In this document: one piece after another, positions 28,969 through 39,032 of the stretch | Layout: every line of letters begins with the position of its first letter | Position numbering within the stretch: position 1 is the first letter of the stretch | Source: Varibaculum cambriense | Lineage (GTDB): Bacteria; Actinomycetota; Actinomycetes; Actinomycetales; Actinomycetaceae | Assembly (NCBI RefSeq): GCF_002848005.1 | Contig: NZ_PKHX01000002.1 | Location: 62,001 to 126,000 of the forward strand | DNA length: 64,000 nucleotides | Reading direction: 5' to 3' | Made by a program: the position numbers and the translations under genes | The notes under the pieces: generated by a model | Told to the model about the DNA's origin: nothing | What the model saw: the letters and a program-made list of their open reading frames with translations, nothing else | Database searches by the model: none

Positions 28969-29144
28969 GGGTCACTACCGATAAAAGAACGACGGCACTA
29001 CAGAGGGCGGGGGATAGCTTTTATCCGAGTGGGCGCGGTGGGCATAGAGTCCGGGAAATACCGCAGGTATTTCCCGGACTCTGGGCAGGAGGAAAAAGCT
29101 ATCTCCCCGCCCCTCACATTTGCTACTTTTACCGAGCCAGACCC
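28969..29144. repeat. Palindromic element B
   Basis: The left end (28969-28987) and right end (29126-29144) match the GGGTC-N5-CGGTAAAAG pattern in inverted orientation, with 13 of 19 bases pairing. A second, imperfect inverted pair lies inside (29004-29022 with 29094-29114), and a perfect 17-bp hairpin sits in the middle of that (29046-29082). No flanking target duplication is seen. Confidence 0.65.
29046..29082. repeat. Perfect 17-bp hairpin inside element B
   Basis: Bases 29046-29062 are exactly complementary to 29066-29082 around the 3-base loop GCA. No T-run follows on either strand, so it is not a typical terminator. Confidence 0.85.
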
Positions 29145-29215
29145 ATTTTTCGCCAGCATTTTTATTCAAGCACCGCGGCGATTTAAAACCCGAAAGGGAG
29201 CGCGGCTACCTAGCA

Positions 29216-29248
29216 CTCGGGGTCGGAAGCTTTACTTCCGACCCCGAG
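29216..29248. terminator. 14-bp hairpin beyond the giant surface-protein gene
   Basis: Bases 29216-29229 pair perfectly with 29235-29248 around a 5-base loop. It lies 31 bases past the stop of the minus-strand giant gene. There is little T-run on either side, but the stem is G+C-rich and is the best candidate for that gene's 3' end. Confidence 0.6.
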
Positions 29249-29279
29249 ATCCTTCTAGCTATTTAGTTGTATGTCTTTC

Positions 29280-32200
29280 CTAGTCCTCTAGTTCTTCACG
29301 CTGGTAGCGGCGGATCATTACTAATCCGATTCCCGCAACCATTGCTAGAACCCCGGTCATCGCCATGATTCCGGTGGTAGAGCCGGTCTTAGCTAGAACC
29401 GTGCTCACCACACCCCGGAACCCAGAGGGGGTTCGCGGAGTCGGTCCCGGAGGCGTAGTTCCCGGAGTGTTCGGGGTCTTCGGAGTTTCTGGAGGAGTGC
29501 CCGGCTTCGGCTTGTCACCGCTCAGGGTCTGCGCGGCATCGTTGATGTCGTGATGCTGCGCTACCTTTTCGGCGCCGGGGGTGGGCTGTCCGTGCTCATC
29601 AATATCCGCGGTCTTGTACAGATCCTCGAATACTACGTACTGACGGTTAGCCTGGATAGCTTCACCCTTAACCGTGAAGTAGACTTTCGTCTCTCCCTCG
29701 GTTTGGCCTTCCTTGACGGCGAAGGAACCACGTTCAGCTGTAGCGCCATCTTTCTGGTTACCATCTTTATCCAGGTAGGTTAGCGGAGCGTTAGTGGATT
29801 TATCCATTAGGCTTCCGGTGATGGTGTATTCACCAGGCTCCAGGTTCTTCCACTTAACGGTATCTACGATCACCGCATCTTGACCCGGAGTCAATACCGG
29901 TTTACCTAGGTTGGGATCCTTGGTTCCGTCGTTGAAGGTAGTACCGTTCTTAGCGACCGTGGCGATCTCCCGGGTCTTTTGTTCCTGTGAGGCCGGCGGA
30001 GGCGTTACCTGAACCGTCTGGTCGGCGTCCTCGAGATTGGAGTGATCCACTACCGGAGTAGCTTTACTCACAACCTTGCCATCTTTCACATCGGAGGCTT
30101 TGTAGACCTTCTCGAAGACTACCCAGCTGGCCTTGGTCGAGACCTTATCGCCCGGTACTGTGAACAGCGCATAGATGGTTCCGGTCTTTTCACCCTTCTT
30201 AACTTGGAAGTCAACCGCCGGGGTGTTGGCCCCTACGACTGGCTTACCGGTCAGTTTGTCCATCAAAGTACCCATCATGGTGTACTTGCCGGGCGCTAGG
30301 TTCTTCCAGGTGGCAACATCTTGCACCTGCGCGTTTTCGCCTTTCTTAAGATCTAGGACTTTGTCCTGATCAGCGTTATCGCGGGCAATAGTGCCTAGTT
30401 CCGGGAAGTCCTTGCTGTAGATGTTCTTAATGGTCACCTGGATTTCCGGAACCACCTTGGTATCTACATCCGGCACCGTGAACTGCGCGGTTTGGTTGTT
30501 GATCTTCGATACTGCCATCGCCTTATTCGAGGAGCTGAAGCTGATGGCGTCCGGGAGAATTCCGTCCGCGTTAGCCTCATCGGTCAGCATCTCCGTCAAA
30601 GTACATACCGTTCCCGCTTGCAACTGCTTGTCAGCAGGCAACGCAGCGGAGACTCCGGCAGGCATTTCGAAGCTGTATGCTCCTCCGAAGTTCTTGTCAC
30701 AGCTAATAGTGAACTGGAACTTACGATCCTTATCCGGCACCTGTCCGTCAAGCGCCTTCTCGGTTACCTTGGTGAAGGTAATGGCAGGCGGTCCCTTCGG
30801 ACTTTCAACTACCCGCACCGTCTGGTTGATGGCATTCAGATCCAGTTCGGATACTACCGGTTGCGCATTTTGAGCTGGCCGTCCCGTCTGGGAGTCAACA
30901 TCACTGGCGCGGTAGATCCGCTCGAATACTACGAACTTTGCGCCTGCAGTCGAGGTAGCGGTGGCCGGTAGTTGGATCTTAGTCTTAACGCTGCCTGCTT
31001 CTTCGCCGTTATTCACGGTGAAGGGAACCGCCTTAGTGGTGGCCCCGGCGACCGGGTTACCCTTGCTGTCAACCAGCTCACTGAGCGCCTGGTAGTTACC
31101 GGCGGGCAGGTTCTTCCAGTTGACGGTATCGGTTACTACCGCAGCTTTACCCTTCTGGATTTCCTTTTCATTTGCTCCATCGGTGGTGGCAGTGGTGCTC
31201 ACCGAGGGTGCCTCGGTAACGTTCACGGTCTGCGCATCATCGCTGGGGTCGTTGTGGGAAACCACAGTGGAGGTGTTCGGCTTGGGCTTGTGTCCGTCAG
31301 TATCTTCGTAGTTGTAGAGGTATTCGTACACTACGTACTTTCCGGCCTGGCTGATTGCCCCGGCTGGCACATTGAACTTCATGGTGGTGGAGCCTGCCAA
31401 GGAGTTATCCTTGGTGATTTCCAGTACCACGGGTTCATTGGTAACTCCCGCTACCGGAGCAGCGTTGTCATCCGTAATGTGCATTAGTTTACCGGTGAGC
31501 AGGTATTTACCTTCCGGCAGGTTCTTCCAGGTGACCTTGTCGGTTACGGTGGTGGCAGTTCCTGCCTGGACGCTGGAGCTACCGTTATCGGTTACCGCGT
31601 TGGTCTGCAGTTCCGGTTTGCCCATCTTGTTGTAGGTGTTGGTCACGTTCACCAGTACTTCCGGCACCTGTTCGGTGGCCGCCGGTACGGTGAAGTGCGC
31701 TGCACCCGCCGTGGAGTCTTGCTGCACGCTGAACCCATTGGTTCCGCTGGTCAGCGAGATCGAGGGGGTTACCTGCTGCTCAATGGCGGCATCCAGATCC
31801 TCGTTAATGGAGCACACGTAGCCGCTGCGCAAACCGGTTACCTCGGTAGCCTTGTCCGGACGTACCAGCAGGGTCTTATCGCCTGCGGCATTGCCGTCCT
31901 TATCACGGCAGCTCAAGGTGAAGATGTAGGCACGGTTGTTGGATACCTCCATACCCGAGGCCACTACCTTCTTCATGATCTTCACTTTCGCGGCCGGCGG
32001 AGTCGGAGGCGTAATCGCCTCTACCGTCTGATCCGCGTCAGTGATTACGGCGTGTTCCACGACCGGCTTAGCGCCATTGTTCGGGGTTGCGCCGTTTACA
32101 TCACCTGCGCGATAGATGTATTCGTAAACCACGTAATGGCTACCAGCCTTGAGAGAGTCACCGCTGACGGTGAAGGTGTTATCCAGCTTCCCGTTCTTTT

Positions 32201-35200
32201 CGCCCGCTTTCACCGTGAAGGGTGCCGGGGTGGAAGTGTAGGAAGTTACCGCTTTACCGGTTTCTTTGTCCATCAGCTTGCCGATGAGGACGTAGTCACC
32301 AGGCAGCAGGTTCGCCCAGGATACCTCATCCACGATCTTGGCGGAGGTACCAGCGTAAACCTGGTTGGCCTGCTTGCTTTGGCCATACATACCCTTGGTG
32401 CCGTTAGCATCTTTGGCGGAGGTCGCCACAGTGGGCTTTTCCGGTGCCGGGTAGGTGTTGGTCGCAGTAAGGACCACGTTTACTTCCGTCGTCTCTTCTG
32501 CCGGCATCTTGAAGGAGGCCGAGTTATCAGAAGTGATCAGACCGATCTTTTCGGAATCTGCGCTGAAGGTTACCTGGGAGGGGGCAATGCCCGCTACCTT
32601 GGCTCCCTCGCGATCCTCAGTAAGGGTGCAGTTGGCTCCCTTGACGTAGGGCAGCGAGATCTTGGATCCGGCAGTAACCTGGTAGGTCTGCTGCTTGGAT
32701 TTTCCGTCAATCGGGCTGGAGCACTTCAGGGTGAAGGCGAACTGCTTGGTGGAGGGAACCTCCAGTCCTTCGCTCTTAACAACTTTCTGCAAAGTTAGCG
32801 TCGGAGTTACCGGACTTTGCGGTTCTTCACCGGTGGTTACGGTTTGTGCCTTGTCATTGAGATCAGAGTGTTCAACAACTGGTTTCTTTCCGTCCTTAAC
32901 GTTGCCGTTTTCATCGACATCGCCCTGACGGTAAATCTTCTCGAACGCCACGAACTGGGCGTTGGATTTGGCCTGTTCCGCGGGTACCGTGAACGTCATT
33001 TCTTGGAGACCCTTTAGCTCGCCGTTGCTCACGGTGAACTTCACGATTTCCGCATTGACATTCGGTACCGCCTGTTTGGTTCCCTTATCCATCAAGGTGC
33101 CAACCAGCACGTAGTTTCCGGCAGGTAGCTTCGACCAAGTTACGCGGTCAAGCACTTTGGCCGGGGTCTTAGCGTCGAATACCTTGGTACCCGTCGAGCT
33201 TTGAGCAGTGGTTGCCGCCCGCGGCCCTTCGTTTACCGTCTGATTTTCATCATTCGGGTCTTCGTGCTTGGTGATCACTGTTTCGTCACCGGGGGTGTTC
33301 GGCTGCCCCGGGTGGAGGTATTCGAAGGCCACCAGTTTCGCGTTCTGACGAATCTGTCCCACGGTGACCTGGAAGGTCATCTTGGCTTCACCGGACTGGA
33401 GAGTTCCAGCCTCACCAGGAACAGTGAATGCCTTGGAGGTAGAGCTGACCCCAATCGGCTTTCCAGATCCATCGACCAGTTTCCCGGTCAAGTGGTAGGT
33501 CTTCCCAGCTTCTAAGTTCCGGTATTTCACGGTGTCAACCAGGGTTACCAGCTCGCTATCGGCTTTACCGGTAGTATCGATCTGCTTGTTTCCACCCTCG
33601 TCGGTTAGTACCGTCGCAATCCAGGGATTGACCTGCTTGGTCTGGTTCTCGTCCTTGGGATCTTCGTGCTTAGTGACCGGTTCAAATCCGCCTTCGACCT
33701 GCAGGTCTAGCTTTTCGAACGCGACTAGCGTCGAGTACTTGGCTACATCTGCTTGGGTCAGCTTGAAGGGCAGTTCCACTACTCCGCTTGGCGTGGTAAT
33801 GGTGACTGTCTTTTCGGCTTTGATTCCGGTGCGGGTGGCATCGGTCTTATCCGCGTTAGGTACTACCAGCTCACCGGAGAACTTGTAGGTCTTGCCAACC
33901 TCCAGGTTCCAGTAGCTGATCTTGTCGGTCAGGGTGTAGGTATGATCCGCGCCCTCAACCAGGTCGATGTTGCCATTGCGACCCTCGCCTTTCAGCTCGG
34001 TTGCAATCTTCGGCTCATCGGGGGTCTGGTATTCGTTGGCAGCCTGCACGGCTACCGGATGCTTCGCATCTGAACCGATGGTTACAGTCGCGCTGGTTCC
34101 AGCGGCCGGACCTACGCCTTTGCCTTTACCGTCAACTGTCCAGCTTACGGTCTGGGCATTGGTGCCTTTAGGTAGCACTTGCTGCTCAGTTAGGGTACAG
34201 ACGGTGCCCGCCCGGAACTGCGCGGGGGCTACTACTGGCTCGCCGCCCGGTTTTACGTTGGGGATATTACCGTGGATGCCGTCGGAGCAGTCATAGGTGA
34301 AGTTGTAGCTGGTAGGCAGGTTCTTAACCTTGTCCTTGCTTTCGCCGGCTACTTTCACCGCGGTCTTCTGTACCGAGAAGGTACCCTTTTGTTCGATCGC
34401 CTTGTAGGTGTTGGTAGCTTTCACTACCACGTTCGCCTGCTTGCCGCTTTCTTTCCACTGTGCTTCAGTCATCGCTTTGTTGATGGTGAAGATGTTAGCG
34501 GACGCGGTAGAGGAATCATCTTGGGTGCCGTTCCAGCTAATCGAGTGCTTCACTTTAGCAGTGGACAATTCGTTTACCGGAATCAAGTTACCCTGGCTGT
34601 CAACAGCACCGAGCTCTTCCACCTGAACTTGACTGCCGACCGGTACTCCCCAGAAGGAGTAGGAACCACCACCCGCAGGAATGGTTTGCTCCTTCACGTG
34701 GGTGTTGGTGCCGTCCATGTAGGTCAGCTTGAACTTGTATGACTGGATATCCAGAGCCTGGTCAGCGCTGCCTTGAACTTCTTTCTTCAGGGTGAACCCA
34801 CCGAGCTGCTGGCTGTACTGGTTAGTAGCCAAAATCTTGGCTTTTGCTGCAGCTTTATTCAGCTTAATGGTCAGTTCTAGTTTCCCGTCGGTTCCGGTTA
34901 CTTCCGCACCGTTGGTGGCACTTGCCCGTAGCTCAGAACCTACATAGTCAGCGTTTGCACTGGACTTGGGGGTTTCTTCCCATACTTTACATACGGTGTT
35001 TACGGGCAGGTTATTTAGCTGCGGGTTGGCAGGGTCAGCGCTGGTGAAGGTTTCACCATGCTTGAGCTTGAAGCTGCCTTTAACCGCATGTGCATTGCCA
35101 GGAATCTCACAGGAGTATCCGAAATCGAAGGCTACGTCTTTGAGGACGGTGCCGGGGTTTGTTACTCCGGCGACTAGCTTCTCTACCTCGAAGCCACCAG

Positions 35201-38200
35201 CTTTCTGGTTTACGTATTTGTTTTCTACGTTGATGGTAGCTTTTTGGCTTTCGCCGGCTTTAATCGGGTTGGATAGAGCCGCGTTGTGCAGTACCTGTCC
35301 CCCGATAGTTACTTGCTGAGGCGCTTTACCGTTAAACGTGGTGGTCAAAGTGGTGTTCGGTACGTTGATACCGGTGGTATCTTCGTAGACTGCACACTGG
35401 GAACCAACTGGAATACCAGTGATGGTTGCGCTTCCACCTTTGTTTACGCTAATCGAGGTAAGCTTCTTGGTTACGCTTTCGGCTTTCTGTCCGGTGGCAC
35501 AGATGTATTTCATTTCGAACGTGCCCGGAATGGTGCCTGCGCCGGCGGTTCCATCTACTACCTGCTTAGAGATTTCCAGTTGCCCGGTCTTCTCGGTGTA
35601 GGTGTTGGTGGCTACCAGTGCCACCGTGTTATTAGCATCGGTACGGAAAGTAGCGGTGCCACCTGCCTGGCTCTGTGCACCAAGCCATTCCAGGGTCCGA
35701 TCCAGATTCTCCGGAGTGCCGCTATTTTCTTTCACCTGGCATTCCACACCGGGCTTTACTTTGATTGCCGCGGAAGTTTCTCCGGCTTTCAAAGTGGGTA
35801 TGGCCTTCCAGTAGGCATCGCCATCGCACTTGTAGGAGAAGTCGAAGGAGTTCGGCACGCTGAAGTGGGTTACTCCGGCTGCTTCTACGTTCTTACGAAC
35901 GGTGAACTTCGCCTGCTTAGGAGTGAAGGTGTTGGTCGCAGTGACCACCACGGTCTTGGCGTTGTTCTCAGTAAGGTTGAACTTCGCTACGGTACCGTCG
36001 CTGTTGGTGTCGGTACCCGAGAACTGCACTTTCACCGTATTCTGGTCATCCTGTACTGCCTGTTCACTTACCTGGCAGCTCATGCCGCTGGTTAGCGCGG
36101 AGTTGGAAACCTTGGTTTCACCCTGGGTTTGGCCTTTACGCACTACCACAGAAACGGTGCCCGTGTACCCATCACAGGCTACGTCGAAGTCGAATACCCG
36201 ATCAGTGTTGGCGTTATCGCCTACGGTCTTCTTAACAATCTTGAATTCGGCAGGCACCGGATTCTTGGGCGCTACCGTGATCGTCTGCGATTTATCGCCA
36301 ATTTCTTGGTGTTTGGCGTAAGGTTCGCCGCTGGGCTCACTGGTTTGCTCGCCTTGGTAGATGCGTTCAAACACGACGTATTTGCCATCGGCCTTTACCT
36401 TGGAGCCAGCAACTGCGAGCTCTACCAGGGTGGAGCCATTTTCGGCGCCGTTGGTAAATACTTGCCGTCCACTGGCAATTATTTCCTTGGGGTTATCTTT
36501 ATTAACCAAGGTGGCAAAGGCGGTGTAGGTGCCGGGCTTCAGATCATTGTAAATAATCTTGTCTTTGACTTTGAAGTCTTTGCCATCGGCTTCCACCGTG
36601 CTGATTAACGAGTTTCCGTCGTCACGCACCCAGGCCACGGTCTTAATGGTGGGTAGCTTGTGTTGCTTGGGATTGACGGTTACGGTCTGTCCCTTATCGT
36701 TGGGATCTTCGTGGGATGCCACGAGGATTCCAGCAGTGTTGTTGGCACCTTTGAATACTTTTTCGTACACCACATAGGACGCGCCAGCTTCGATTTGCTT
36801 GGCGGGCAGGGTGAACGTCAGTTCCTGGGTGCCTTCTAGCTGGCCAGTATTTACCGTGAAGTTTTTGGCTGCTTTGGTGCCTGCTACTGGCACTACCTGG
36901 TTGCCTACTTTCTTCATTAGCTGTCCGCTAAGGGTGTAGGTTCCGGGCTTCAGCTTGTTCCAGGTGACCGTGTCCTTGATGAGGACGTCTTTACCTTCTT
37001 CGGGTACCGCTACCTTACCGTCATCGGACGATTCGCCTTGCGCCTCGGCGCTGGTACCGATGCGTGGTTTCTCAGTTACGGTCTGATTCTCGTCATTCTT
37101 GTCTTTGTGCTCGGTAACTTTGGTTCCAGTCTCTGGCCTATCACCCTGGTAGAGGGTTTCAAAGGCTACCAGTTTCTGGTTGTCCCGAATCGTCTGCACC
37201 GGCACCTGGAAAGTCATATTGATGGTGCCGGAATAGTATCCGTTGCCATTATCAGTAGCTCCTGAGGCTTTCGGATCAAAAGTTTCGCTGGTACCGGTCA
37301 CGCCAACACCGTTGCCGTTACCGTCTACCAATTCACCTTTAATGACGTAGTTTTGTCCGCCCTTAAGGTTCTCGAACTTAACCTTGTCAACCAAGGTGAC
37401 TTTTTCAGTGCGTTTCTTACCGGCGGTATCGATTACCTTGGCTCCATCGCTACCTTCCAAAGTGGTGCCGATCTTACGCTCCGGAGCCACCGGGCAGGTA
37501 CCTGCAAAACTGAAATCATGGCTAGTATTACCGCTGACAGCTACCTTGTATTTCTGTAAAACTACCTGGCGCTGCAGTTTGTTCCGACCATCGAAAATAT
37601 AGGTACCGGAAATCTCGATTTCCCCACTGAAGGATGCGGTAACCGTACCGGCTAGTTTCTGGTCACAACCGAGACCTGTGGAATCAACCGGGACCGGAAT
37701 ACCTTCTGGTGAGGCGGCAGCAGCCACTGACACTCCGTTCACCGGAACGGTCTTTCCGTTCACGGTGAGGTTAACGTCAATGTTGGTCTTGCTCTGTTGT
37801 AGCAACGCCAAAGCTTCGGAGGAACCATGTAGCTTGATAGCTAGCTTTTTACCGTCATCGGTTTTATCAACGTAAATTTTTATAGAGGACAGAAGTTCTT
37901 TATTAGTCTGGTAGAGCTTTTCATTGGCTTCTACCTGACGCTGAGTTTCCTCTTGCCACTTCTTGAGAGCTTTTTCGTACTCATCTCTCTTATTCTTAAA
38001 CTGCTCCTTGTACTTGGCGTAAGCCTCGTACATCTTCAGCTCAGAGGAAGCCATAACCTTCAGGTCAGCATAGACATCGTGCGCCAGTTGGGTAAGCTCT
38101 TTGTTTACCTGGCAGTTTGCAGTCTTATACTGATCAATATAGGTGCAGTTATCACCGATAGCTAACCAGTCAGTATTACCACGATTGATGGCCCAGGCCA

Positions 38201-39032
38201 GCCCCTGCAAGACTTGATATTTCTGATTAGGCTTCAAAGACTTGATCTTGGCTACGGCATCACGCTGCGCTTCGATCAGAGCCATATTGGCGTTATAGAA
38301 GTCTCCAATGGCGGGATATTCAGCAATCTTCTGTTTCAAGGTCGCGTCGTCGTAATTGACAAAGTCATTTAGGCGGGGATCACCGCCGGTATTCACATAG
38401 GCAAGAGCCTTAAACATTCCCTGCTGCTCAGGCGAGTAATTTTTCCCGGCCTTCTTTTGGTACTCAATTGCTTTTTGGGGATCTAAAGTAATTCTTGTCT
38501 GAACTGCGTTCTTCGATAGATTCTTAACATAGGTAGTGTAAATAGGATCTTGCCCTACATTGGGATCAATACAGGCCGATTCAGTAATTACCTGATTCTT
38601 ACCGGGACCTGCATTGGGCAGGAAGTAACCCAGTGGATCCACCCACTTGTAACGCCACTGTCCCTGAACATCTCTAAAGGGTTCTTCAACGGTCATATAG
38701 CGATACTCAACCGGGGTATCTGCCGAGCCTCCATACGAGTCATTAATTCGTTGCTGCCATTCTTGGTAGACCTGAGGGTTATTATTGCGCCAACTCTCAA
38801 CAGCCGTGTAGGCACCTGGGTATGGGAACCGTCCGGCATTGTCAGAATCTGGGTATTTAAGATTTAGAGAGGTAGGGGTACCGCTTACTGCATCTACGGT
38901 GACATTTTCATCCGTGGAGGCCTGGGAGGGGGCTACCAAGGTGGTGATAGTCCATGCCAGGGCTAATGCGGCAGCTAATCCAGCGACGATCCAACGCCGC
39001 AACAACTTCGCAGTTTGACTGTTAATCATCAT
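29280..39032 (-). CDS. Giant wall-anchored surface protein with VaFE and DUF5979 repeats
   Basis: The 3250-residue protein has a signal peptide (likely cut after Ala38), an N-terminal domain of about 270 residues possibly related to thioester adhesion domains, and a coiled-coil-like segment (about 310-390). Then come about 11 VaFE-type repeats, each ending in a YVVYE/LVAFE/FVVFE motif, and about nine DUF5979-type repeats. Order: VaFE 1-3 (519-920), six DUF5979 (925-1670), VaFE 4-6 (1672-2070), one DUF5979, VaFE 7, one DUF5979, VaFE 8-9, one DUF5979, VaFE 10-11 (2875-3170). A Pro/Thr stalk leads to the sorting signal LAKTG (3213-3217), a membrane helix and a basic tail. LAxTG is the motif of class E sortases. 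Such repeats usually carry isopeptide bonds and form stiff adhesin stalks. No sortase gene is nearby, so it is probably anchored by a housekeeping sortase elsewhere. Confidence 0.93.
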   Translation of the reverse strand: MMINSQTAKLLRRWIVAGLAAALALAWTITTLVAPSQASTDENVTVDAVSGTPTSLNLKYPDSDNAGRFPYPGAYTAVESWRNNNPQVYQEWQQRINDSYGGSADTPVEYRYMTVEEPFRDVQGQWRYKWVDPLGYFLPNAGPGKNQVITESACIDPNVGQDPIYTTYVKNLSKNAVQTRITLDPQKAIEYQKKAGKNYSPEQQGMFKALAYVNTGGDPRLNDFVNYDDATLKQKIAEYPAIGDFYNANMALIEAQRDAVAKIKSLKPNQKYQVLQGLAWAINRGNTDWLAIGDNCTYIDQYKTANCQVNKELTQLAHDVYADLKVMASSELKMYEAYAKYKEQFKNKRDEYEKALKKWQEETQRQVEANEKLYQTNKELLSSIKIYVDKTDDGKKLAIKLHGSSEALALLQQSKTNIDVNLTVNGKTVPVNGVSVAAAASPEGIPVPVDSTGLGCDQKLAGTVTASFSGEIEISGTYIFDGRNKLQRQVVLQKYKVAVSGNTSHDFSFAGTCPVAPERKIGTTLEGSDGAKVIDTAGKKRTEKVTLVDKVKFENLKGGQNYVIKGELVDGNGNGVGVTGTSETFDPKASGATDNGNGYYSGTINMTFQVPVQTIRDNQKLVAFETLYQGDRPETGTKVTEHKDKNDENQTVTEKPRIGTSAEAQGESSDDGKVAVPEEGKDVLIKDTVTWNKLKPGTYTLSGQLMKKVGNQVVPVAGTKAAKNFTVNTGQLEGTQELTFTLPAKQIEAGASYVVYEKVFKGANNTAGILVASHEDPNDKGQTVTVNPKQHKLPTIKTVAWVRDDGNSLISTVEADGKDFKVKDKIIYNDLKPGTYTAFATLVNKDNPKEIIASGRQVFTNGAENGSTLVELAVAGSKVKADGKYVVFERIYQGEQTSEPSGEPYAKHQEIGDKSQTITVAPKNPVPAEFKIVKKTVGDNANTDRVFDFDVACDGYTGTVSVVVRKGQTQGETKVSNSALTSGMSCQVSEQAVQDDQNTVKVQFSGTDTNSDGTVAKFNLTENNAKTVVVTATNTFTPKQAKFTVRKNVEAAGVTHFSVPNSFDFSYKCDGDAYWKAIPTLKAGETSAAIKVKPGVECQVKENSGTPENLDRTLEWLGAQSQAGGTATFRTDANNTVALVATNTYTEKTGQLEISKQVVDGTAGAGTIPGTFEMKYICATGQKAESVTKKLTSISVNKGGSATITGIPVGSQCAVYEDTTGINVPNTTLTTTFNGKAPQQVTIGGQVLHNAALSNPIKAGESQKATINVENKYVNQKAGGFEVEKLVAGVTNPGTVLKDVAFDFGYSCEIPGNAHAVKGSFKLKHGETFTSADPANPQLNNLPVNTVCKVWEETPKSSANADYVGSELRASATNGAEVTGTDGKLELTIKLNKAAAKAKILATNQYSQQLGGFTLKKEVQGSADQALDIQSYKFKLTYMDGTNTHVKEQTIPAGGGSYSFWGVPVGSQVQVEELGAVDSQGNLIPVNELSTAKVKHSISWNGTQDDSSTASANIFTINKAMTEAQWKESGKQANVVVKATNTYKAIEQKGTFSVQKTAVKVAGESKDKVKNLPTSYNFTYDCSDGIHGNIPNVKPGGEPVVAPAQFRAGTVCTLTEQQVLPKGTNAQTVSWTVDGKGKGVGPAAGTSATVTIGSDAKHPVAVQAANEYQTPDEPKIATELKGEGRNGNIDLVEGADHTYTLTDKISYWNLEVGKTYKFSGELVVPNADKTDATRTGIKAEKTVTITTPSGVVELPFKLTQADVAKYSTLVAFEKLDLQVEGGFEPVTKHEDPKDENQTKQVNPWIATVLTDEGGNKQIDTTGKADSELVTLVDTVKYRNLEAGKTYHLTGKLVDGSGKPIGVSSTSKAFTVPGEAGTLQSGEAKMTFQVTVGQIRQNAKLVAFEYLHPGQPNTPGDETVITKHEDPNDENQTVNEGPRAATTAQSSTGTKVFDAKTPAKVLDRVTWSKLPAGNYVLVGTLMDKGTKQAVPNVNAEIVKFTVSNGELKGLQEMTFTVPAEQAKSNAQFVAFEKIYRQGDVDENGNVKDGKKPVVEHSDLNDKAQTVTTGEEPQSPVTPTLTLQKVVKSEGLEVPSTKQFAFTLKCSSPIDGKSKQQTYQVTAGSKISLPYVKGANCTLTEDREGAKVAGIAPSQVTFSADSEKIGLITSDNSASFKMPAEETTEVNVVLTATNTYPAPEKPTVATSAKDANGTKGMYGQSKQANQVYAGTSAKIVDEVSWANLLPGDYVLIGKLMDKETGKAVTSYTSTPAPFTVKAGEKNGKLDNTFTVSGDSLKAGSHYVVYEYIYRAGDVNGATPNNGAKPVVEHAVITDADQTVEAITPPTPPAAKVKIMKKVVASGMEVSNNRAYIFTLSCRDKDGNAAGDKTLLVRPDKATEVTGLRSGYVCSINEDLDAAIEQQVTPSISLTSGTNGFSVQQDSTAGAAHFTVPAATEQVPEVLVNVTNTYNKMGKPELQTNAVTDNGSSSVQAGTATTVTDKVTWKNLPEGKYLLTGKLMHITDDNAAPVAGVTNEPVVLEITKDNSLAGSTTMKFNVPAGAISQAGKYVVYEYLYNYEDTDGHKPKPNTSTVVSHNDPSDDAQTVNVTEAPSVSTTATTDGANEKEIQKGKAAVVTDTVNWKNLPAGNYQALSELVDSKGNPVAGATTKAVPFTVNNGEEAGSVKTKIQLPATATSTAGAKFVVFERIYRASDVDSQTGRPAQNAQPVVSELDLNAINQTVRVVESPKGPPAITFTKVTEKALDGQVPDKDRKFQFTISCDKNFGGAYSFEMPAGVSAALPADKQLQAGTVCTLTEMLTDEANADGILPDAISFSSSNKAMAVSKINNQTAQFTVPDVDTKVVPEIQVTIKNIYSKDFPELGTIARDNADQDKVLDLKKGENAQVQDVATWKNLAPGKYTMMGTLMDKLTGKPVVGANTPAVDFQVKKGEKTGTIYALFTVPGDKVSTKASWVVFEKVYKASDVKDGKVVSKATPVVDHSNLEDADQTVQVTPPPASQEQKTREIATVAKNGTTFNDGTKDPNLGKPVLTPGQDAVIVDTVKWKNLEPGEYTITGSLMDKSTNAPLTYLDKDGNQKDGATAERGSFAVKEGQTEGETKVYFTVKGEAIQANRQYVVFEDLYKTADIDEHGQPTPGAEKVAQHHDINDAAQTLSGDKPKPGTPPETPKTPNTPGTTPPGPTPRTPSGFRGVVSTVLAKTGSTTGIMAMTGVLAMVAGIGLVMIRRYQREELED

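Larger units (their letters stand above)
28644..29279. other. Intergenic region rich in inverted repeats
   Basis: This 636-base stretch separates the small membrane protein from the end of the giant surface-protein gene. It contains a terminator (28672-28698), palindromic element A (28744-28834), element B (28969-29144) with a 17-bp inner hairpin, and a further 14-bp hairpin (29216-29248). Short open frames run through it, but none has a convincing start, ribosome site or protein-like composition. Confidence 0.7.

Noticed and set aside
28780..29283. Small open frames in the region between the 28134 gene and the giant surface-protein gene.
   Set aside because: They cross the palindromic elements, lack ribosome sites and have no protein-like composition.
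29365..38867. Many long plus-strand open frames opposite the giant surface-protein gene.
   Set aside because: They are antisense shadows of the repeats, lack ribosome sites, and show no recognisable domains.
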